A stretch of 64,000 bases of DNA from Burkholderia gladioli (GCF_000959725.1 NZ_CP009323.1:2356001-2420000); one strand, 5' to 3'; counted from the stretch's first letter, positions 47,334 to 57,069 are shown. Translations and numbers: made by a program. Notes: generated from the sequence alone by a model not told the origin.

Positions 47334-48947
47334 TCAGGCCTCCGCGCTGCGGCCCTTCAGGGCGAACATGCCTTGCGGGCGTTTCTGGATGAACAGCACG
47401 ATCATCACCAGCACCGCGATCTTGGCGAGCACGGCGCCCCAGAACGGCTCGATCGCCTTGCTGACCAGGCCCAGGCCGAAGCCGCCCACCACGGTGCCGG
47501 CGATCTGGCCGACGCCGCCCAGCACCACCGCCATGAAGGAGTCGATGATGTAGCTCTGGCCGAGGTCGGGGCCGACGTTGCCGATCTGCGAGAGCGCGCA
47601 GCCGCCCAGGCCCGCGATGCCGGCGCCGAAGGCGAAGGCATAGGAATCGACGCGCGCGGTCTTCACGCCCACGCAGGCCGCCATCCGGCGGTTCTGCGTG
47701 ACGGCGCGCACGAACAGGCCGAGCCGGGTCCTGGTCAGCACGCCCCAGGCGATCGCCACCACCAGCAGCGAGAACACCAGGATCGCGATGCGGTTGTACG
47801 GCAGGATCAGGTTCTGCATCAGGGTCACGCCGCCGCTCATCCAGGACGGGTTCGAGACCTGCACGTTCTGCGCGCCGAAGATCATGCGGGTGGCCTGGAT
47901 CAGGATCAGGCTCACGCCGAAGGTGGCCAGGAGCGTTTCCAGCGGGCGGCCGTAGAGATGCTTGAGCACGGTGCGCTCCAGCACGATGCCCACCAGCGCC
48001 GCCGCCACGAAGGAGGCCGGCACGGCCACCAGCGGGTACCAGTCGAAGGCGCCCGGCGCGTAGCGCTGGAACAGCGTCTGCACCACGTAGGTGGCGTAGG
48101 CGCCGATCATCAGGAATTCGCCGTGCGCCATGTTGATCACGCCGATCAGGCCGTAGGTGATGGCCAGGCCCAGCGCGGCCAGCAACAGCACGCTGCCGAG
48201 CGAGAGGCCGGCGAACAGGGTGCTGGCGATCTCGCCGCGCTCCTGCAGCGAGTGCAGCGCGTCGAGCCCTTGCTGGGCGGCGGCGCGCACCCGCGCATCG
48301 GGCTCGGCGTAGCTGCCGTCGGCCTGCCTGGCCACCAGCGGGCGCAACTGCTCGATCATGTCGAGGTCGTGGCGCGCGGCCACCAGCTCGACCGCCTCGA
48401 GCCGCTTGGCGGGATCGGCGTCGTGCAGCGCGGCGATCGCCCACAGCGCGTCGAGCCGGCGCTTGAGCGTGGCGTCGCTTTCCCTGGCGCGAGCCTTGTC
48501 GATCAGCGGCTTGAGCGAGGCATCGGGATTCTTCAGCAGGGCATCGACGGCGGCCGTGCGCGTGGCGAGATCGGGCGAGGCCAGGTCGAGGCCCGACAGC
48601 GCATTGGCGACCTTGCTGCGCAGCAGGTTGTTAAGCGTCACCGGCTGGGCATCGCCGGGCTGCACGGCGGCGCCCGACAGCGCGTCCTTGGTGCTGCCGT
48701 CGTCGGCCTGCAGCAGCAGCTTGCCATCGTCGCTGGCGAGCGCGGTGCCGTCGGCCAGCGCGTGCAGCAGGCCGACCGAGGCGGCGTCGCCGGCCGCGGC
48801 CAGATGATCGATCGCCGCCAGTTTCGCGTCGAAGTCGTCGCCGGCCAGCGCGGCCGTGTCGGCGGCGTCTAGGGCGAAGGCGGCGGGGCTGCCGAGCGCG
48901 AATGCCGCGCAAACCAGCAGCATCCGCAGGAAGGGGCGCAGTGTCAT
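47334..48947 (-). CDS. urtB: Urea ABC transporter permease UrtB
   Basis: LivH-like permease of the Urt system, 537 residues. A signal-like hydrophobic N-terminus (MTLRPFLRMLLVCAAFALG) is followed by about 220 residues of soluble, probably periplasmic helical repeats. The membrane domain then follows from about 250 (GLSLGSVLLLAALGLAITYG, INMAHGEFLMIGAY). The long N-terminal domain is normal for proteobacterial UrtB. ATG 48947 is chosen over an upstream ATG because it gives a proper export signal. A 75-bp gap separates it from urtA. Confidence 0.92.
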   Translation of the reverse strand: MTLRPFLRMLLVCAAFALGSPAAFALDAADTAALAGDDFDAKLAAIDHLAAAGDAASVGLLHALADGTALASDDGKLLLQADDGSTKDALSGAAVQPGDAQPVTLNNLLRSKVANALSGLDLASPDLATRTAAVDALLKNPDASLKPLIDKARARESDATLKRRLDALWAIAALHDADPAKRLEAVELVAARHDLDMIEQLRPLVARQADGSYAEPDARVRAAAQQGLDALHSLQERGEIASTLFAGLSLGSVLLLAALGLAITYGLIGVINMAHGEFLMIGAYATYVVQTLFQRYAPGAFDWYPLVAVPASFVAAALVGIVLERTVLKHLYGRPLETLLATFGVSLILIQATRMIFGAQNVQVSNPSWMSGGVTLMQNLILPYNRIAILVFSLLVVAIAWGVLTRTRLGLFVRAVTQNRRMAACVGVKTARVDSYAFAFGAGIAGLGGCALSQIGNVGPDLGQSYIIDSFMAVVLGGVGQIAGTVVGGFGLGLVSKAIEPFWGAVLAKIAVLVMIVLFIQKRPQGMFALKGRSAEA

Positions 48948-49022
48948 GGGAGGGATCCGTCGAGCGAGGACATCGCGGGGCATGAGCGGCACGAGCCGAG
49001 CCTCATGCCCCGGTACGGCGAA

Positions 49023-50327
49023 TTACGCCAGCGCGGAGGCGCGGCGGCGGCGCAGGAAGTCGCCGATCGAGCTGACCACGTCGGGCTTGCCCGCGTTGCC
49101 CGGGATATACGGGCTCCACGGCTGGGCGCGCACCGTGGTCTTGGTGCGCCAGACCACGTTGAACTGCCCGTCGGCGCGGATCTCGCCGATCATCACCGGC
49201 TTGTGCAGGTGGTGGTTGCCGTCCATCTCCAGCACGAAGCCCGAGGGCGCGTTGAACTTCTGGCCGACCATCGCCGTGCGCACCTTGTCGACGTCCGTGC
49301 TCTTGGCCTTCTCGACCGCCTGCTTCCACATGTGGATGCCGACATAGGTCGCCTCCATCGGGTCGTTGGTCACGCGCTTGGCGCCGCCGGGCAGGTTGTT
49401 CTTCTTGACCCAGTCAGCGAACATCGCCTTGAACTTGGCGTTCTCCGGATTGCGCAGCGACATGAAGTAGTTCCAGGCGGCCAGGTTGCCGACCAGCGGC
49501 TTGGTGTCGATGCCGCGCAGTTCCTCCTCGCCCACCGAGAAGGCCACCACCGGCACGTCGGTGGCCTTGAGGCCCTGGTTGCCGAGCTCCTTGTAGAAGG
49601 GCACGTTCGAATCGCCGTTGATGGTCGAGATCACGCAGGTCTTGCCGCCCTGCGAGAAGGTGCGGATGTTCGAGACGATGGTCTGGTAGTCGCTATGGCC
49701 GAAGGGCGTGTAGACCTCCTGAATATCCGCGTCCTGCACGCCCTTCGACTTCAGGAAGGCGCGCAGGATCTTGTTGGTGGTGCGCGGGTACACGTAGTCG
49801 GTGCCGAGCAGGAAGAAGCGCTTGGCGCCGCCGCCCTCGGCGCTCATCAGGTATTCGGTGGCGGGAATCGCCTGCTGGTTCGGCGCGGCGCCCGTGTAGA
49901 ACACGTTGCGCGACATCTCCTCGCCTTCGTACTGCACCGGGTAGAACAGCAGGCCGTTGAGTTCCTCGAACACCGGCAGCACCGACTTGCGCGACACCGA
50001 GGTCCAGCAGCCAAACACCACCGCCACCTTGTCCTGGGTCAGCAGGCCGCGCGCCTTCTCGGCGAACAGCGGCCAGTTCGAGGCCGGGTCGACCACCACC
50101 GGCTGCAGCTGGCGGCCCATCACGCCGCCGGCCTTGTTGATTTCCGCGATGGTCATCAGCGCGGTGTCCTTCAGCGAGGTCTCGGAGATCGCCATCGTGC
50201 CGGACAGCGAATGCAGCACGCCAACCTTGATCGGCCCCTTGTCCTCGGCGTTGGCCAGCGGCAGGCGCCCCGCCAGCGTGAGTGCACCGGCCATCGATCC
50301 GATCTTCAACAGACTGCGACGCTTCAT
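49023..50327 (-). CDS. urtA: Urea ABC transporter substrate-binding protein UrtA
   Basis: Periplasmic urea/short amide receptor of the Urt importer, 434 residues. The N-terminus MKRRSLLKIGSMAGALTLAG has a twin-arginine-like KRRSLLK motif before the hydrophobic core, so Tat export is likely. The mature part begins IKVGVLHSLSGTMAISETSL, the typical Leu/Ile/Val-binding fold. AAGGGGAA sits 8 bp before the ATG at 50327. It is the first gene of urtABCDE. In related bacteria the operon is under nitrogen control. Confidence 0.95.
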   Translation of the reverse strand: MKRRSLLKIGSMAGALTLAGRLPLANAEDKGPIKVGVLHSLSGTMAISETSLKDTALMTIAEINKAGGVMGRQLQPVVVDPASNWPLFAEKARGLLTQDKVAVVFGCWTSVSRKSVLPVFEELNGLLFYPVQYEGEEMSRNVFYTGAAPNQQAIPATEYLMSAEGGGAKRFFLLGTDYVYPRTTNKILRAFLKSKGVQDADIQEVYTPFGHSDYQTIVSNIRTFSQGGKTCVISTINGDSNVPFYKELGNQGLKATDVPVVAFSVGEEELRGIDTKPLVGNLAAWNYFMSLRNPENAKFKAMFADWVKKNNLPGGAKRVTNDPMEATYVGIHMWKQAVEKAKSTDVDKVRTAMVGQKFNAPSGFVLEMDGNHHLHKPVMIGEIRADGQFNVVWRTKTTVRAQPWSPYIPGNAGKPDVVSSIGDFLRRRRASALA

Positions 50328-50773
50328 CGAGTTCCCCTTGACGTGTTGGCATGGTTGCGCCGGGCCGGCGCTTCGAAGAGCGATAACGCAAGGCATGTGC
50401 CAGCGTGCCCGGAATCCCCAGGCGACGGGGCTCGGCAGGGCTTTTTGTTCGCCGGGCGAGCCGTCTCGGTGCAGGCGCGCGGCACGTCGATGGGCCGCGG
50501 CGGTGCAAGGGGGCGGCCGATCGTGGTGCATCGGGGAGCGATGCACAGCCGACGATCATGCGTGTGCGCGATGCGTGCGGTGCCCGCACGTTCGGGACGC
50601 ATCGCACGCACCGGGATGTATCGGGAAGGGGAAGAGGCGGGGCGGCGCCCCGCGCGCGGGCATCGGCGGCGCACAAAAACGAACGCCGCTGCCTGGGGCA
50701 GCGGCGTTGGGGAGCGAGGCGCTCGGGACGGCTTGCCTGAAGCCCGCGAGGGGGCCGGCGCTCGCCTGGCGGA
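50328..50773. other. Intergenic region upstream of urtA
   Basis: About 445 bp. The part near urtA should hold the urt promoter; I cannot pick out convincing sigma-54 (GG-N10-GC with TGGCAC/TTGCA) or sigma-70 elements by eye. The far end holds the terminator of the preceding minus-strand unit. No gene seen. Confidence 0.5.
50676..50708 (-). terminator. Rho-independent terminator after the rhodanese gene
   Basis: A perfect 12-bp stem (AACGCCGCTGCC / GGCAGCGGCGTT, 50682-50708) with a three-base loop. On the minus strand it is followed by CGTTTTTG. It ends the unit of the methyltransferase and rhodanese genes. Confidence 0.85.
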
Positions 50774-51103
50774 TCAGTAGCGCGGCACGGCCGGATCGAC
50801 GTCGCGCGACCAGGCGTCGATGCCGCCCTGGAGGTTGTAGAGCTTCGTGAAGCCGCGCGATTCGAGGAACATCGCGACCTGCGCGCTGCGCATGCCGTGA
50901 TGGCAGACGCAGACGATCTCGGCTTCGTCGTCGAGCTCCTCGCTGCGCGCGGGGATCTGCTGCATCGGGATCGACACGCTGCCCGCGATGCTCGCGGTGG
51001 CGATCTCCCACGGTTCGCGCACGTCGAGCACGAGCGGCGCGGGGCGGGACGAATCGGCCAGCCAGGCGGCCAGGGCGGGGGCGGTCAGGATCTGCATCGG
51101 CAT
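50774..51103 (-). CDS. Single-domain rhodanese-like protein
   Basis: A 109-residue sulfurtransferase-type protein. The active-site loop reads CVCHHGMRSAQVA, with the catalytic cysteine directly before His-His-Gly-Met-Arg-Ser, and ends with YNLQGGIDAWSRDVD as in GlpE-like rhodaneses. It transfers sulfane sulfur or acts as a redox/phosphatase-like module; the partner is unknown. It lies 22 bp after the isoaspartyl-methyltransferase-like gene. In many betaproteobacteria this pair precedes tolC, which is absent here. Confidence 0.88.
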   Translation of the reverse strand: MPMQILTAPALAAWLADSSRPAPLVLDVREPWEIATASIAGSVSIPMQQIPARSEELDDEAEIVCVCHHGMRSAQVAMFLESRGFTKLYNLQGGIDAWSRDVDPAVPRY

Positions 51104-51125
51104 GAGGATATCGGGGTGGCGTGGA

Positions 51126-51779
51126 TCAGAACTTGAAGCGCGACGGCTCCATGGCGTTGACGAGGTGGTCGACGTAGGTTTCGAACACGTCGGCGACGCG
51201 GAACTGCTTGTCGTCGATGCGCGTGATGATCTGCGCCTTCATGACCGGGCGCGAGCCGACGAAGGCGGCCAGCCGGCCGCCCACCTTCAGTTGCTCCAGC
51301 AGCTCCTGCGGCACCACCGGCAGGCCGCCCGAGACGCAGATCACGTCGTAGGGGCCCTTCTCGGGCAGGCCGCGCGCCGCGTCGGCCAGTACCACCTCGG
51401 CATTGCTCACGCCGTTGTCGCGGAGGTTGTCGGCGGCGAACTGCACCAGGGCCGGGTCGATGTCGACCGTCACCACGTGCTGGCCGCGATGGGCCAGCAG
51501 GGCGGCCATGTAGCCCGAGCCGGCGCCGATCTCGAGGATGCTCTCGTGCTTCTTGACCGCCAGCTCCTGCAGCATGCGCGCCTCGACGCGCGGGGCCAGC
51601 ATCTTCTGGCCGCCCGGCAGCGGCAGTTCCAGATCGGCGAAGGCCAGATCACGGTAGACGCTCGGCACGTACAGCTCGCGCTTGACGACCGACAGCAGGC
51701 TCAGGACCTCAGGGTCCAGCACTTCCCACGGCCGGATCTGCTGTTCGATCATGTTGAAACGCGCATTGTCGATGTTCAT
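51126..51779 (-). CDS. Protein-L-isoaspartate O-methyltransferase family protein
   Basis: A 217-residue SAM methyltransferase of the PCMT family. SAM motif I is ILEIGAGSGYMAALLA, preceded by the segment LPLPGGQKMLAPRVEARMLQ and followed by VVTVDIDPAL. Family members methylate L-isoaspartyl residues in damaged proteins, but this short branch may have another substrate; the usual catalytic serine-containing loop is altered (here PLPGGQKML). Cytosolic. It is upstream of the rhodanese gene in the same unit. Confidence 0.85.
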   Translation of the reverse strand: MNIDNARFNMIEQQIRPWEVLDPEVLSLLSVVKRELYVPSVYRDLAFADLELPLPGGQKMLAPRVEARMLQELAVKKHESILEIGAGSGYMAALLAHRGQHVVTVDIDPALVQFAADNLRDNGVSNAEVVLADAARGLPEKGPYDVICVSGGLPVVPQELLEQLKVGGRLAAFVGSRPVMKAQIITRIDDKQFRVADVFETYVDHLVNAMEPSRFKF

Positions 51780-52001
51780 GGTGGTCTTGCCGCAGGGCGG
51801 CCGTCAGCGGGGAAATTGAGTGACCGATTGTACCAAACGCCTCGCCATCGCTGCGCCCGGACGCGGCGGTGGGATGCCGTCGCGCAAGGCCGCGCGGCGC
51901 CCGGGACGGCGGGGAGCGAGGAAGACGGGCGGCGCTGCCGTGGCACGCCACGGCGGGCCGGCCCCGCGCCACGGATCGGCAGGGCGACGGCGGCGGCCGT
52001 C

Positions 52002-52259
52002 TCAGCCCTTGGCCTTGCGGATCTTGTCCTCGAAGGCCTCGTCGAGCTTGCTGGCCTTGCGCGGCGCCGGCGGCGAGAGGCTGTTGACGAAGGCCACGAA
52101 CTCGTCGGGCGGCAGCGGCGCGCAGAGCTTCTCGAGGCGGCCGCTGGCGCGGTCGGTCAGGTAGAACAGGTCGCCCGGCACGCTGACGGCGGCATAACGC
52201 GGATTGCCGGTGCGGGTCTTCAGGCGTTCGACCGCGTGGGTCGCTTTGGTCGTGCGCAT
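52002..52259 (-). CDS. Small conserved-looking protein of unknown function
   Basis: An 85-residue basic protein, MRTTKATHAVERLKTRTGNP at its start and many lysines at the C-terminus, with the segment GDLFYLTDRASGRLEKL in the middle. I do not recognise the family. The codon bias matches the neighbouring core genes, and it fits in the gap between hemN and the methyltransferase gene in the same orientation. ATG 52259 is the first ATG after the hemN end. A 222-bp region without a gene follows. Confidence 0.6.
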   Translation of the reverse strand: MRTTKATHAVERLKTRTGNPRYAAVSVPGDLFYLTDRASGRLEKLCAPLPPDEFVAFVNSLSPPAPRKASKLDEAFEDKIRKAKG

Positions 52260-52326
52260 GGTGGGACGGCGAAAAGCGGGAAACCGCCACTGTAGCGCAG
52301 ATGGCGGGCGGCCCGCCGGGCCCGGT

Positions 52327-53718
52327 TCAGAGCGTGCGCGAGCAGCGGCCGGCCATCGCGTCCGACAGGTAGGCATCGAAGCACATCGCGATATTGCGCA
52401 CGAACGGCCGCCCGGCGGGGCGGATCGTCAGGCAACCGGGTTCGATCGCGACCAGGCCGTCGCGCTCGAATTCGCGCAGCGCGGCCAGTTCGCGGGCGAA
52501 GCGATCGGCGAAGCGGATCCCGTAGGTGACCTCGATCTCGGCGAAGGGCAGGGTGGCATGGCACATCAGGCGCATGATCACGTCGCGGCGCAGCCGGTCC
52601 TCGGCGCTCAGCCGCCGGCCGCGCGCGATCGGCAGCCGGCCCGCGTCGATCGCCGCGCCCCAGGCGGCGAGATCCTTGGCGTTCTGCGCGTAGACGTCGC
52701 CGACCTTGCCGATCGAGGACATGCCCACGCCGATCAGGTCGGTGTCGGCGCGCGTGCTGTAGCCCTGGAAGTTGCGCTGCAGCGTGCCCTTGCGCTGGGC
52801 GGCGACCAGCTCGTCGGACGGCCGCGCGAAATGGTCCATGCCGATGTAGATGTAGCCGGCATGCGTGAGCGTCTCGATCGCCAGGCCCAGCAGGGCCACG
52901 CGCGCGGCCGGCGGCGGCAGGCCGGCCGCGTCGATGCGGCGCTGCATCTTGAACAACTGCGGCAGGTGCGCGTAGCCGAACACGGAGATCCGGTCCGGCG
53001 CCAGCTCGATCACGGCGGCGAGCGTGCGCGCGAAGGTCTCGACGGTCTGCTTCGGCAGGCCGTAGATCAGGTCGACGCTGACCGAGCGGTAGCCCACCAG
53101 GCGCGCGGCCGAGATCAGGCTGGCGGTGAGTTCGATCGGCTGCTCGCGGTTGACGGCGCGCTGCACCTCGGGATCGACGTCCTGCACGCCGAGGCTGAGC
53201 CGGTTGAAGCCCTGCATGCGCAGGTGGGCGAGGGTGGCGGGCGTGGCGGTGCGCGGGTCGACCTCGATCGAGATCTCGGCCTCGCTGTCCGCGGCGATCG
53301 GGAAATGGGCGCGGGTGGCGGCCATCAGCTCGGCCATCTGCGCGTCCGACAGGAAGGTGGGCGTGCCCCCGCCCCAGTGCAGCTGCGTGATCACGCGATC
53401 CGGATCGAAGCAGCGCGCCTGCAGCGCGAGCTCGCGCTTGAGGCGGTCCAGGTAGGGGCGCGCGTGGGCGCGGTTGCGGGTGGCGATGCGGTTGCAGCCG
53501 CAATAGAAGCAGGCCGTCGCGCAGAACGGGATGTGCACGTACAGCGACAGCTCGCTGGAGGCCGCGCCCGGGTCGGCCGCCGCGCGCTCGTAGTCGGCGA
53601 TCCCGAAGGCCTCGTCGAATTGCAGCGCGCTCGGGTAGGAGGTGTAGCGCGGGCCGTTCGCCGTGTATTTCGCCAGCAAATCGGGACGGAACAGGGGGGA
53701 GGATGAGCAGGACGTCAT
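52327..53718 (-). CDS. hemN: Oxygen-independent coproporphyrinogen III oxidase
   Basis: Radical SAM enzyme that oxidatively decarboxylates coproporphyrinogen III to protoporphyrinogen IX without oxygen. The 463-residue protein has the N-terminal KYTANGPRYTSYPSALQF and the cluster motif Cys66-x3-Cys70-x2-Cys73-x-Cys75 (CATACFYCGC), which identifies genuine HemN over HemW. It is followed by the second SAM-site motif GGGTPTFL. It works with the aerobic enzyme in heme synthesis at low oxygen. No clear FNR box was found in the 169-bp upstream region. Confidence 0.95.
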   Translation of the reverse strand: MTSCSSSPLFRPDLLAKYTANGPRYTSYPSALQFDEAFGIADYERAAADPGAASSELSLYVHIPFCATACFYCGCNRIATRNRAHARPYLDRLKRELALQARCFDPDRVITQLHWGGGTPTFLSDAQMAELMAATRAHFPIAADSEAEISIEVDPRTATPATLAHLRMQGFNRLSLGVQDVDPEVQRAVNREQPIELTASLISAARLVGYRSVSVDLIYGLPKQTVETFARTLAAVIELAPDRISVFGYAHLPQLFKMQRRIDAAGLPPPAARVALLGLAIETLTHAGYIYIGMDHFARPSDELVAAQRKGTLQRNFQGYSTRADTDLIGVGMSSIGKVGDVYAQNAKDLAAWGAAIDAGRLPIARGRRLSAEDRLRRDVIMRLMCHATLPFAEIEVTYGIRFADRFARELAALREFERDGLVAIEPGCLTIRPAGRPFVRNIAMCFDAYLSDAMAGRCSRTL

Positions 53719-53887
53719 GTAGGAATCGACAGGCGACGAGCGACGCGGTTCAGTCTAGTGGCTTCCCTTCTTAACGAGATAAGCCGATCTGGTCGAAGTT
53801 TGCGATGGCACAATGCGGGTTCGCGCGGCGGAGCCGGTCTTGGGGCCGGCCCTCGCCGCCTGGTTGAATCAGTGCGGGTTTTTCGAC

Positions 53888-54184
53888 GTGAACGTAGCAG
53901 TCAAGCAAGGGGCGGATGCCGCGCATGCGTGCCGCGAGGGATGCGGCGCCTGTTGCATCGCCCCCTCGATTTCGAGCCCGATCCCGGGCATGCCCGACGG
54001 CAAGCCGGCCGGCGTGCCTTGCGTGCAATTGGGCGAGGACCTGCGCTGCGCGATCTTCGGCCGGCCCGAGCGCCCCGCGTGCTGCGCCGGGCTGCAGCCG
54101 CAGGCCGAGATGTGCGGCGCCTCGCGCGGCGAGGCGCTGGCCTGGCTGACCCGGCTCGAGACCGCGACGCGCCCCGACTCATGA
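53888..54184 (+). CDS. YkgJ-type cysteine-cluster protein
   Basis: A small protein (about 98 residues from GTG 53888, or 123 from ATG 53813). It has the YkgJ/CxxCxxxCC-type Fe-S or zinc cluster [20 protein letters not shown], a later GxPCVQL segment and three further cysteines near the end. The function of the family is not established. The start is uncertain: GTG 53888 gives the usual length, but no ribosome binding site is strong for either. It lies 14 bp before the lipoprotein gene. Confidence 0.75.
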   Translation: MNVAVKQGADAAHACREGCGACCIAPSISSPIPGMPDGKPAGVPCVQLGEDLRCAIFGRPERPACCAGLQPQAEMCGASRGEALAWLTRLETATRPDS

Positions 54185-54198
54185 GCAGGAGATCTGGC

Positions 54199-54786
54199 AT
54201 GACCCCATCCCGTGCGAACGGCCGTCGTCGTTTCGTGACGGCCGCGCTCGCGGCCATGGCCGTATCGGCGTCGCTGGCCGCCTGCGGCGCGACGCCCACC
54301 TTTCCGTTCATCCCGAACCACTACACGTTCTCGAAGGGCGACGTGCAGCGCGCGGTGGCGCGCAAGTTCCCTTACCAGCGCACCGTCTCGCAGGTGTTCG
54401 ACGTGGCGCTCGCGAACCCGGCGGTGGGGCTGCTGCCCGAGCAGAACCGCATCGCCGTGCAGCTCGACGCGCGTTTCGCCAGCCCGTTCCTGCGCGAGCC
54501 GGTGAACGGGACGTTTACGGTATCCGCGCAACTGGCTTACGATCCGGCCAGCCTGTCGGTGGTGCTGCGCGCGCCGGCCGTGGACAGCGTGAACCTGCAG
54601 GGCGACGCGCAGGCCTATGCGCCGCAGGTCGGGCAGGCTGCCGGGCTGCTCGCCACGCAGGTGCTGACCAACTATCCGATCTACACCTTCAAGCCCGAAC
54701 AATTGCAATTTGCCGGGGTTAACTACGAACCCGGTACAATTACGATCCTTACAAACGGCATACGCGTCGAGATCGTCGAGAAATGA
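54199..54786 (+). CDS. DUF1439-type lipoprotein
   Basis: A 195-residue probable outer-membrane lipoprotein. A signal peptide ends in the lipobox Leu-Ala-Ala-Cys ([10 protein letters not shown]). The mature part, with [20 protein letters not shown] and [20 protein letters not shown], resembles the DUF1439/YceB family of beta-sheet lipid-binding lipoproteins. ATG 54199 is chosen because AGGAGA precedes it by about seven bases; ATG 54181, overlapping the previous stop, is the alternative. Function unknown. uppP follows after 85 bp. Confidence 0.85.
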   Translation: MTPSRANGRRRFVTAALAAMAVSASLAACGATPTFPFIPNHYTFSKGDVQRAVARKFPYQRTVSQVFDVALANPAVGLLPEQNRIAVQLDARFASPFLREPVNGTFTVSAQLAYDPASLSVVLRAPAVDSVNLQGDAQAYAPQVGQAAGLLATQVLTNYPIYTFKPEQLQFAGVNYEPGTITILTNGIRVEIVEK

Positions 54787-54871
54787 CGGCATCGAGCGCG
54801 CGGCCGGCCGGGTCGCGTGCTGGATCGACGGGGGGCGACCCGTTTCTGCAACTCTGACGAACGGGCGAAGG

Positions 54872-55702
54872 ATGGACTGGATACTGATCTGCAAGGCGCT
54901 GATACTCGGCGTCGTCGAAGGGCTGACGGAGTTTCTCCCGGTGTCGAGCACCGGCCACCTGATCGTCGCCGGCAGCTTCCTCGACTTCAACGCCGAGCAG
55001 GAGAAGACCTTCGACGTGGTGATCCAGTTCGGCGCGATCCTCGCCGTGTGCTGGGAATACCGGCGCCGGATCGGCACCGTGGTGGCGGGGCTGCCGACGC
55101 GGCCCGAGGCGCGCCGTTTCGCGCTGAACGTGGTGATCGCGACGCTGCCGGCGATCGCGCTGGCCCTGATGTTCGAGAAGGCGATCAAGCGCCTGCTGTT
55201 CTCGCCGGTGCCGGTGGCCTTCGCGCTGGTGGCCGGCGGCCTGGTGATCCTGTGGGCGGAGGCGCGCCAGCGCGATCGTCGCGAGCCGGCACGCGTGATG
55301 TCGATCGACGCGCTGAGCCCGCTCGACGCGCTGAAGGTCGGCATCGCCCAGTGCTGCGCGCTGATCCCCGGCGTCTCGCGCTCGGGCTCGACCATCATCG
55401 GCGGCATGCTGGCCGGCCTCGACCGGCGCGTGGCGACCGAATTCTCGTTCTTCCTCGCGATCCCGATCATCTTCGGCGCGACCTTCTATGAAACCGTGAA
55501 GGACTGGCACGCGTTCTCGGTCGATTCGGTCGGGCTGTTCGCGGTGGGGATGGTGGCGGCCTTCGTCAGTGCCTTCGCCTGCGTGCGCTGGCTGCTGCGC
55601 TACGTGGCCTCGCACGATTTCACGGCGTTCGCGTGGTACCGGATCGTGTTCGGGCTGCTGGTCCTGCTGGTCGGCTACAGCGGTTGGCTCGACTGGAGTT
55701 GA
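54872..55702 (+). CDS. uppP: Undecaprenyl-diphosphatase (BacA type)
   Basis: Recycles undecaprenyl diphosphate to the monophosphate carrier used by peptidoglycan and O-antigen synthesis. The 276-residue polytopic membrane protein has the two active-site blocks [16 protein letters not shown] and [13 protein letters not shown], with about seven hydrophobic segments. ATG 54872 matches the family start ([20 protein letters not shown]). It ends before a strong bidirectional terminator shared with trmB. Confidence 0.96.
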   Translation: MDWILICKALILGVVEGLTEFLPVSSTGHLIVAGSFLDFNAEQEKTFDVVIQFGAILAVCWEYRRRIGTVVAGLPTRPEARRFALNVVIATLPAIALALMFEKAIKRLLFSPVPVAFALVAGGLVILWAEARQRDRREPARVMSIDALSPLDALKVGIAQCCALIPGVSRSGSTIIGGMLAGLDRRVATEFSFFLAIPIIFGATFYETVKDWHAFSVDSVGLFAVGMVAAFVSAFACVRWLLRYVASHDFTAFAWYRIVFGLLVLLVGYSGWLDWS

Positions 55703-55727
55703 GCCGGCGCTGCAGTTGTCGCACATG

Positions 55728-55769
55728 AAAAAGCGGTCATGCATCCTGTCGATGCATGACCGCTTTTTT
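55728..55769. terminator. Bidirectional terminator between uppP and trmB
   Basis: A long stem with AAAAAGCGGTCATGCATC and its complement, a five-base loop, A run on the left and T run on the right, so it works for both converging genes. Confidence 0.92.
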
Positions 55770-55812
55770 CGTTCGGGCTACTCGCGATTCGAGGGGCGCG
55801 CCGGGATGAAGC

Positions 55813-56589
55813 TCAGCCGGGGCGCTTGCGGAACACCAGGTCCCAGACGCCGTGGCCGAGCTTCAGGCCACGTCGTTCGAACTTGGTGACGGGGCGATAG
55901 TCGGGGCGCGGCGCGTAGCCCTCGGCGGTGTTCTCGAGCTGGGGCTCGGCGCCGAGCACTTCGAGCATCTGCTCCGCGTAGTTCTGCCAGTCGGTGGCGC
56001 AGTGCAGGTAGCCGCCCGGCTTCAGGCGCGCCACCAACTGCGCGACGAAGGGCGGCTGGATCAGGCGGCGCTTGTGATGGCGCGCCTTGTGCCACGGATC
56101 GGGGAAGAAGATGTGGACGCCGTCGAGGCTGTCGGGCGCGAGCATGTTCTCGAGCACTTCCACCGCGTCGTGCTGGATGATGCGGATGTTGCTCAACGCC
56201 TGCTCGCCGATCAGCTTCAGCAGCGCGCCAACGCCGGGCTCGTGCACCTCGACGCCGAGGAAATCGTCGTCGCGGCGATGCGCGGCGATCTCGGCCGTCG
56301 AGCCGCCCATGCCGAAACCGATCTCGAGGATGCGCGGCGCCTGGCGGCCGAATACGGCGTTCCAGTCGGGCTGCTCGGGCTGGTAGGGCAGGACGTAGCG
56401 CGGGCCGAACTCGTCGAGGGCGCGGCGCTGGCCCGTCGACACGCGGCCGGCGCGCGTCACGAAGCTGCGGATGCGGCGCAGGTGCAGCGGGTTGACGTCG
56501 TTGGACGGCGTGGCGGAAGCGGCATGGCTGCCGTCATCGTCGGGCGTGCCGTCTTGCGGCAGGCCGGTGTCGTTGGGATCGTGGATCAT
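55813..56589 (-). CDS. trmB: tRNA (guanine-N7-)-methyltransferase
   Basis: Methylates N7 of G46 in tRNA. The 258-residue SAM methyltransferase has the motif [16 protein letters not shown] and the substrate block [18 protein letters not shown], which is diagnostic. The first 40 residues are a low-complexity acidic lead-in. The next gene upstream on the same strand is tRNA-Gly. The 214 bp between them hold a terminator for the tRNA and presumably the trmB promoter. Confidence 0.95.
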   Translation of the reverse strand: MIHDPNDTGLPQDGTPDDDGSHAASATPSNDVNPLHLRRIRSFVTRAGRVSTGQRRALDEFGPRYVLPYQPEQPDWNAVFGRQAPRILEIGFGMGGSTAEIAAHRRDDDFLGVEVHEPGVGALLKLIGEQALSNIRIIQHDAVEVLENMLAPDSLDGVHIFFPDPWHKARHHKRRLIQPPFVAQLVARLKPGGYLHCATDWQNYAEQMLEVLGAEPQLENTAEGYAPRPDYRPVTKFERRGLKLGHGVWDLVFRKRPG

Positions 56590-56715
56590 CGTGTTCGGAA
56601 TGGACGAGTCGCGCGCTGGGTGCCGGTGCGGGGCGCAGCGCGGTGTGCCCGGCTCGCCGCGCGGTTTCGCCTCGCCGCCGGGCGGGGCCGAGGCTCGGGA
56701 GCGCCGGCCCGGTAC

Positions 56716-56742
56716 GAAAAAGCCGCCTTCATGAGGCGGCTT
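56716..56742 (-). terminator. Rho-independent terminator after tRNA-Gly
   Basis: Stem AAGCCGCCT / AGGCGGCTT with a TCATG loop; on the minus strand it is followed by five T. It ends the tRNA transcript. Confidence 0.85.
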
Positions 56743-56803
56743 CGCGCGCGCTTCGGGCTATTTTATCTGTTGCCTGACAGAGAGCCGCGAAGAGGTACGT
56801 ATC

Positions 56804-56878
56804 TGGAGCGGGCGATGGGAATCGAACCCACGTCATCAGCTTGGGAAGCTGAGGTAATGGCCATTATACGACGCCCGC
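56804..56878 (-). tRNA. tRNA-Gly (anticodon CCC)
   Basis: On the minus strand the acceptor stem GCGGGCG pairs with CGCCCGC, the T arm reads GGGTTCGATTCCC-like, and the anticodon stem TCAGC/GCTGA encloses the loop TTCCCAA, giving anticodon CCC for glycine GGG codons. The CCA end is encoded. Length is 75 nt with CCA. The accessory island begins about 10 bp beyond its 5' end, not at its 3' end, so it is not a standard integrase target here. Confidence 0.95.
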
Positions 56879-57069
56879 AGAACGCGCAATTCTACAGGGT
56901 TTGATGTGGGGATGGCAAGCAGGTGGTTTCGGGCGGTGGCAGCGAAACTGGCATGGCCGCTCGGTGGAGCGGTGGCATCGCCCGTACGACGTCCGGTGGT
57001 CCACATTGAAGGGGCCAGCTTCAGAATTCGGCGTATGATCGTACGACCTATAGCCATGAGTGGCGGGCG

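Noticed and set aside
45286..48444. A 1000-codon minus-strand frame through urtB, urtC and urtD
   Set aside because: Only its last 288 codons are real (UrtD); the rest is out of frame with the clearly recognised UrtB and UrtC.
56804..56878. tRNA-Gly as attachment site of an integrative element
   Set aside because: The island lies on the 5' side of the tRNA, no integrase gene is present, and I found no repeat of the tRNA 3' end in the window.
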